Assembly (NCBI GenBank): GCA_002348045.1 | Contig: DDYO01000102.1 | Location: 3,226 to 10,564, forward strand | Reading direction: 5' to 3' | Source of the DNA: Anaerolineales bacterium UBA2232 | GTDB lineage: Bacteria; Chloroflexota; Anaerolineae; UBA2200 | DNA: 7,339 bases | Part shown: positions 6,021 through 7,339 of the stretch, piece after piece | How the letters are laid out: each line of letters starts with the position of its first letter | Position numbering within the stretch: position 1 is the first letter of the stretch | Translations under genes and position numbers: made by a program | Notes under the pieces: generated by a model | What the model was told of the DNA's origin: nothing | The model's input: only the letters and a program-made list of their open reading frames with translations | Databases searched by the model: none

Positions 6021-7339
6021 ATGGCAGGGGGGTTCTTCAACAAGATTCTGCGCGTCAACCTTTCCACCGGCAAGATCGACATCGAGCAGCCTGGGGAAAA
6101 ATTCTTCCGCACCTACTTTGGCGGCTGGGGGCTCATCGCCCACTATCTGCTAAATGAGCTCAAGCCGGGCACCGATCCCCTGGGCCCGGACAATCTCCTG
6201 GTCTTTGCACCCGGGGTCATCAGCGGCACTCCAGCTGGCGGCAATGGCCGCCATGCCGTGGGCGCCAGGTCGCCCCTCACTGGAGCTTTCGGGGCGGGGG
6301 AAGCCGGCGGGTTCTGGGGTGCTGAGCTCAAGCGGGCGGGCTGGGATGCCATCATCGTCTCCGGCGCCGCCAAGGAGCCTGTCTACCTGTGGATCAAGGA
6401 TGACAAGGTGGAGATCCGCGACGCCAAGCACCTTTGGGGCAAGAAAACCGCGGAGGTTGATGAGGTACTGCAGCAGGAGCTGGGCGACAAGCGCATCCGC
6501 GTAGCGCAGATCGGTGTTGCCGGCGAGAACCTGGTCAAGATCTCGAATGTGTTGAACGACGTGAGCCGGGCAGCCGGTCGCACCGGCCTGGGCGCCGTGA
6601 TGGGCTCCAAGAAGCTCAAGGCGGTTGCCGTGCGGGGCACCGGTCAGGTCCCTGTCGAGGACAAGGCCAAGGTTCAGGAACTCGCCAAGTGGCTGACGGA
6701 CAACTTTATGGAGTTTGACTTTCCTCGGCGGCTCCACGATCACGGCACCGATGGCGGCCTCATCGGCCTGAGCATGGCCGGCGGCCTGCCCACCCGCAAC
6801 TTCCAGGAAGGTTCGTTCGAGGGCGCCGAGAAGATCACCGGCCAGACCATGACCGAAACCATCCTCATCGACCGCGACACGTGCTACGCTTGTCCGATCC
6901 GCTGCAAGCGGGTGGTCAAGACCGACGGCGAGTACAAGACCGATCCAGCGTACGGCGGGCCGGAGTACGAAACCGTGGGTGCGCTGGGGTCACTCTGCGG
7001 CATCGATGATCTGGAGGCGATCTCCTACGCCAATGAGTTGTGCAACGCCTACGGCCTCGACACCATCGCCGCTGGCGTCGCCATCGCTTGGGCGATGGAG
7101 TGTTTTGAGCGAGGACTGCTCACCACCGCCGACACAGACGGCCGGGAGCTACGGTTTGGCAACACCAAGGCCATGGTCGAGCTGGTGGACGACATCGTCC
7201 ACCGTCGCGGCTTTGGCGGACTGCTGGCCGAGGGCACCTATCGAGCAGCCCAGAAGATTGGGCGAGGCACCGAGAAGTATGCCATGGTAGTCAAGAAGCA
7301 AGAGCACCCCATGCACGAGCCACGCATCAAGTTCGGCCT
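6021..7339 (+). CDS. aor: Aldehyde:ferredoxin oxidoreductase, tungsten enzyme (partial, C-terminus missing)
   Basis: Open at the right edge with 439 codons; the family is about 600-620 residues. AOR enzymes oxidise aldehydes to carboxylic acids and reduce ferredoxin, using a tungsten bis-pyranopterin and one [4Fe-4S] cluster. The N-terminus FFNKILRVNLSTGKI and YFGGWGLIAHYLL is typical; the pterin-binding domain shows the conserved GRHAVGARSPLTGAFG (residues 76-91). The cluster cysteines Cys288, Cys291 and Cys295 form CYACPIRC, the same numbers I recall for the Pyrococcus furiosus enzyme; the fourth, near residue 494 there, is beyond the window. GPEYET follows at 313-318. The start is ATG with GGGAGG 10 nt upstream. 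Divergent from the grd unit with its own promoter. The precise substrate is unknown; the broader family also includes enzymes with other aldehyde or acyl substrates, so the subclass call is less sure than the family. Confidence 0.93.
   Translation, partial: MAGGFFNKILRVNLSTGKIDIEQPGEKFFRTYFGGWGLIAHYLLNELKPGTDPLGPDNLLVFAPGVISGTPAGGNGRHAVGARSPLTGAFGAGEAGGFWGAELKRAGWDAIIVSGAAKEPVYLWIKDDKVEIRDAKHLWGKKTAEVDEVLQQELGDKRIRVAQIGVAGENLVKISNVLNDVSRAAGRTGLGAVMGSKKLKAVAVRGTGQVPVEDKAKVQELAKWLTDNFMEFDFPRRLHDHGTDGGLIGLSMAGGLPTRNFQEGSFEGAEKITGQTMTETILIDRDTCYACPIRCKRVVKTDGEYKTDPAYGGPEYETVGALGSLCGIDDLEAISYANELCNAYGLDTIAAGVAIAWAMECFERGLLTTADTDGRELRFGNTKAMVELVDDIVHRRGFGGLLAEGTYRAAQKIGRGTEKYAMVVKKQEHPMHEPRIKFG

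Overview
The window holds most of a glycine reductase (Grd) gene cluster on the minus strand and, divergently on the plus strand, the start of an aldehyde:ferredoxin oxidoreductase (AOR) gene. DNA is GC-rich, with GC-rich third codon positions that create many long antisense open frames. Glycine reductase, two selenoproteins and an AOR indicate a strict anaerobe that ferments amino acids (Stickland-type) and can insert selenocysteine. The small protein at 5391-5825 resembles, from memory only, proteins of uncultured Chloroflexota/Anaerolineae. The taxonomic suggestion is therefore tentative.

Minus-strand layout, in direction of transcription: a sigma70-like promoter (5863-5891); a 144-aa uncharacterised protein (5825-5391); a NIPSNAP-type small protein (5401-5081) overlapping it; a 213-nt gene-free but hairpin-rich leader (5080-4868); grdA (4867-4376); grdE (4374-3082); grdB (3060-1699); trxA (1662-1324); and grdC (1327 to the left edge, truncated). 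grdA and grdB are each interrupted by one in-frame TGA. In each case the TGA sits exactly where the family has selenocysteine, and a short hairpin that fits a bacterial SECIS follows it. Read through, they give full-length GrdA (163 aa, Sec45 in CxxU) and GrdB (453 aa, Sec362).

Plus-strand layout: a promoter (5916-5944) facing away from the minus-strand one, then the AOR gene from 6021 to beyond the right edge.

How the genes work together, from knowledge of the family: GrdB with GrdE (protein B) binds glycine through a pyruvoyl group and passes the carboxymethyl group to the selenium of GrdA. GrdC, with GrdD expected beyond the left edge, converts it to an acetyl thioester and then acetyl phosphate. 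Thioredoxin supplies the electrons. AOR would oxidise aldehydes from amino acid breakdown and reduce ferredoxin, so the locus may pair an oxidative and a reductive branch; that link is inference. The most notable points are the GrdB selenocysteine motif (UxxSxxC in place of the UxxCxxC I recall for the family), the two SECIS candidates, the structured grdA leader and the two small proteins ahead of the grd genes.
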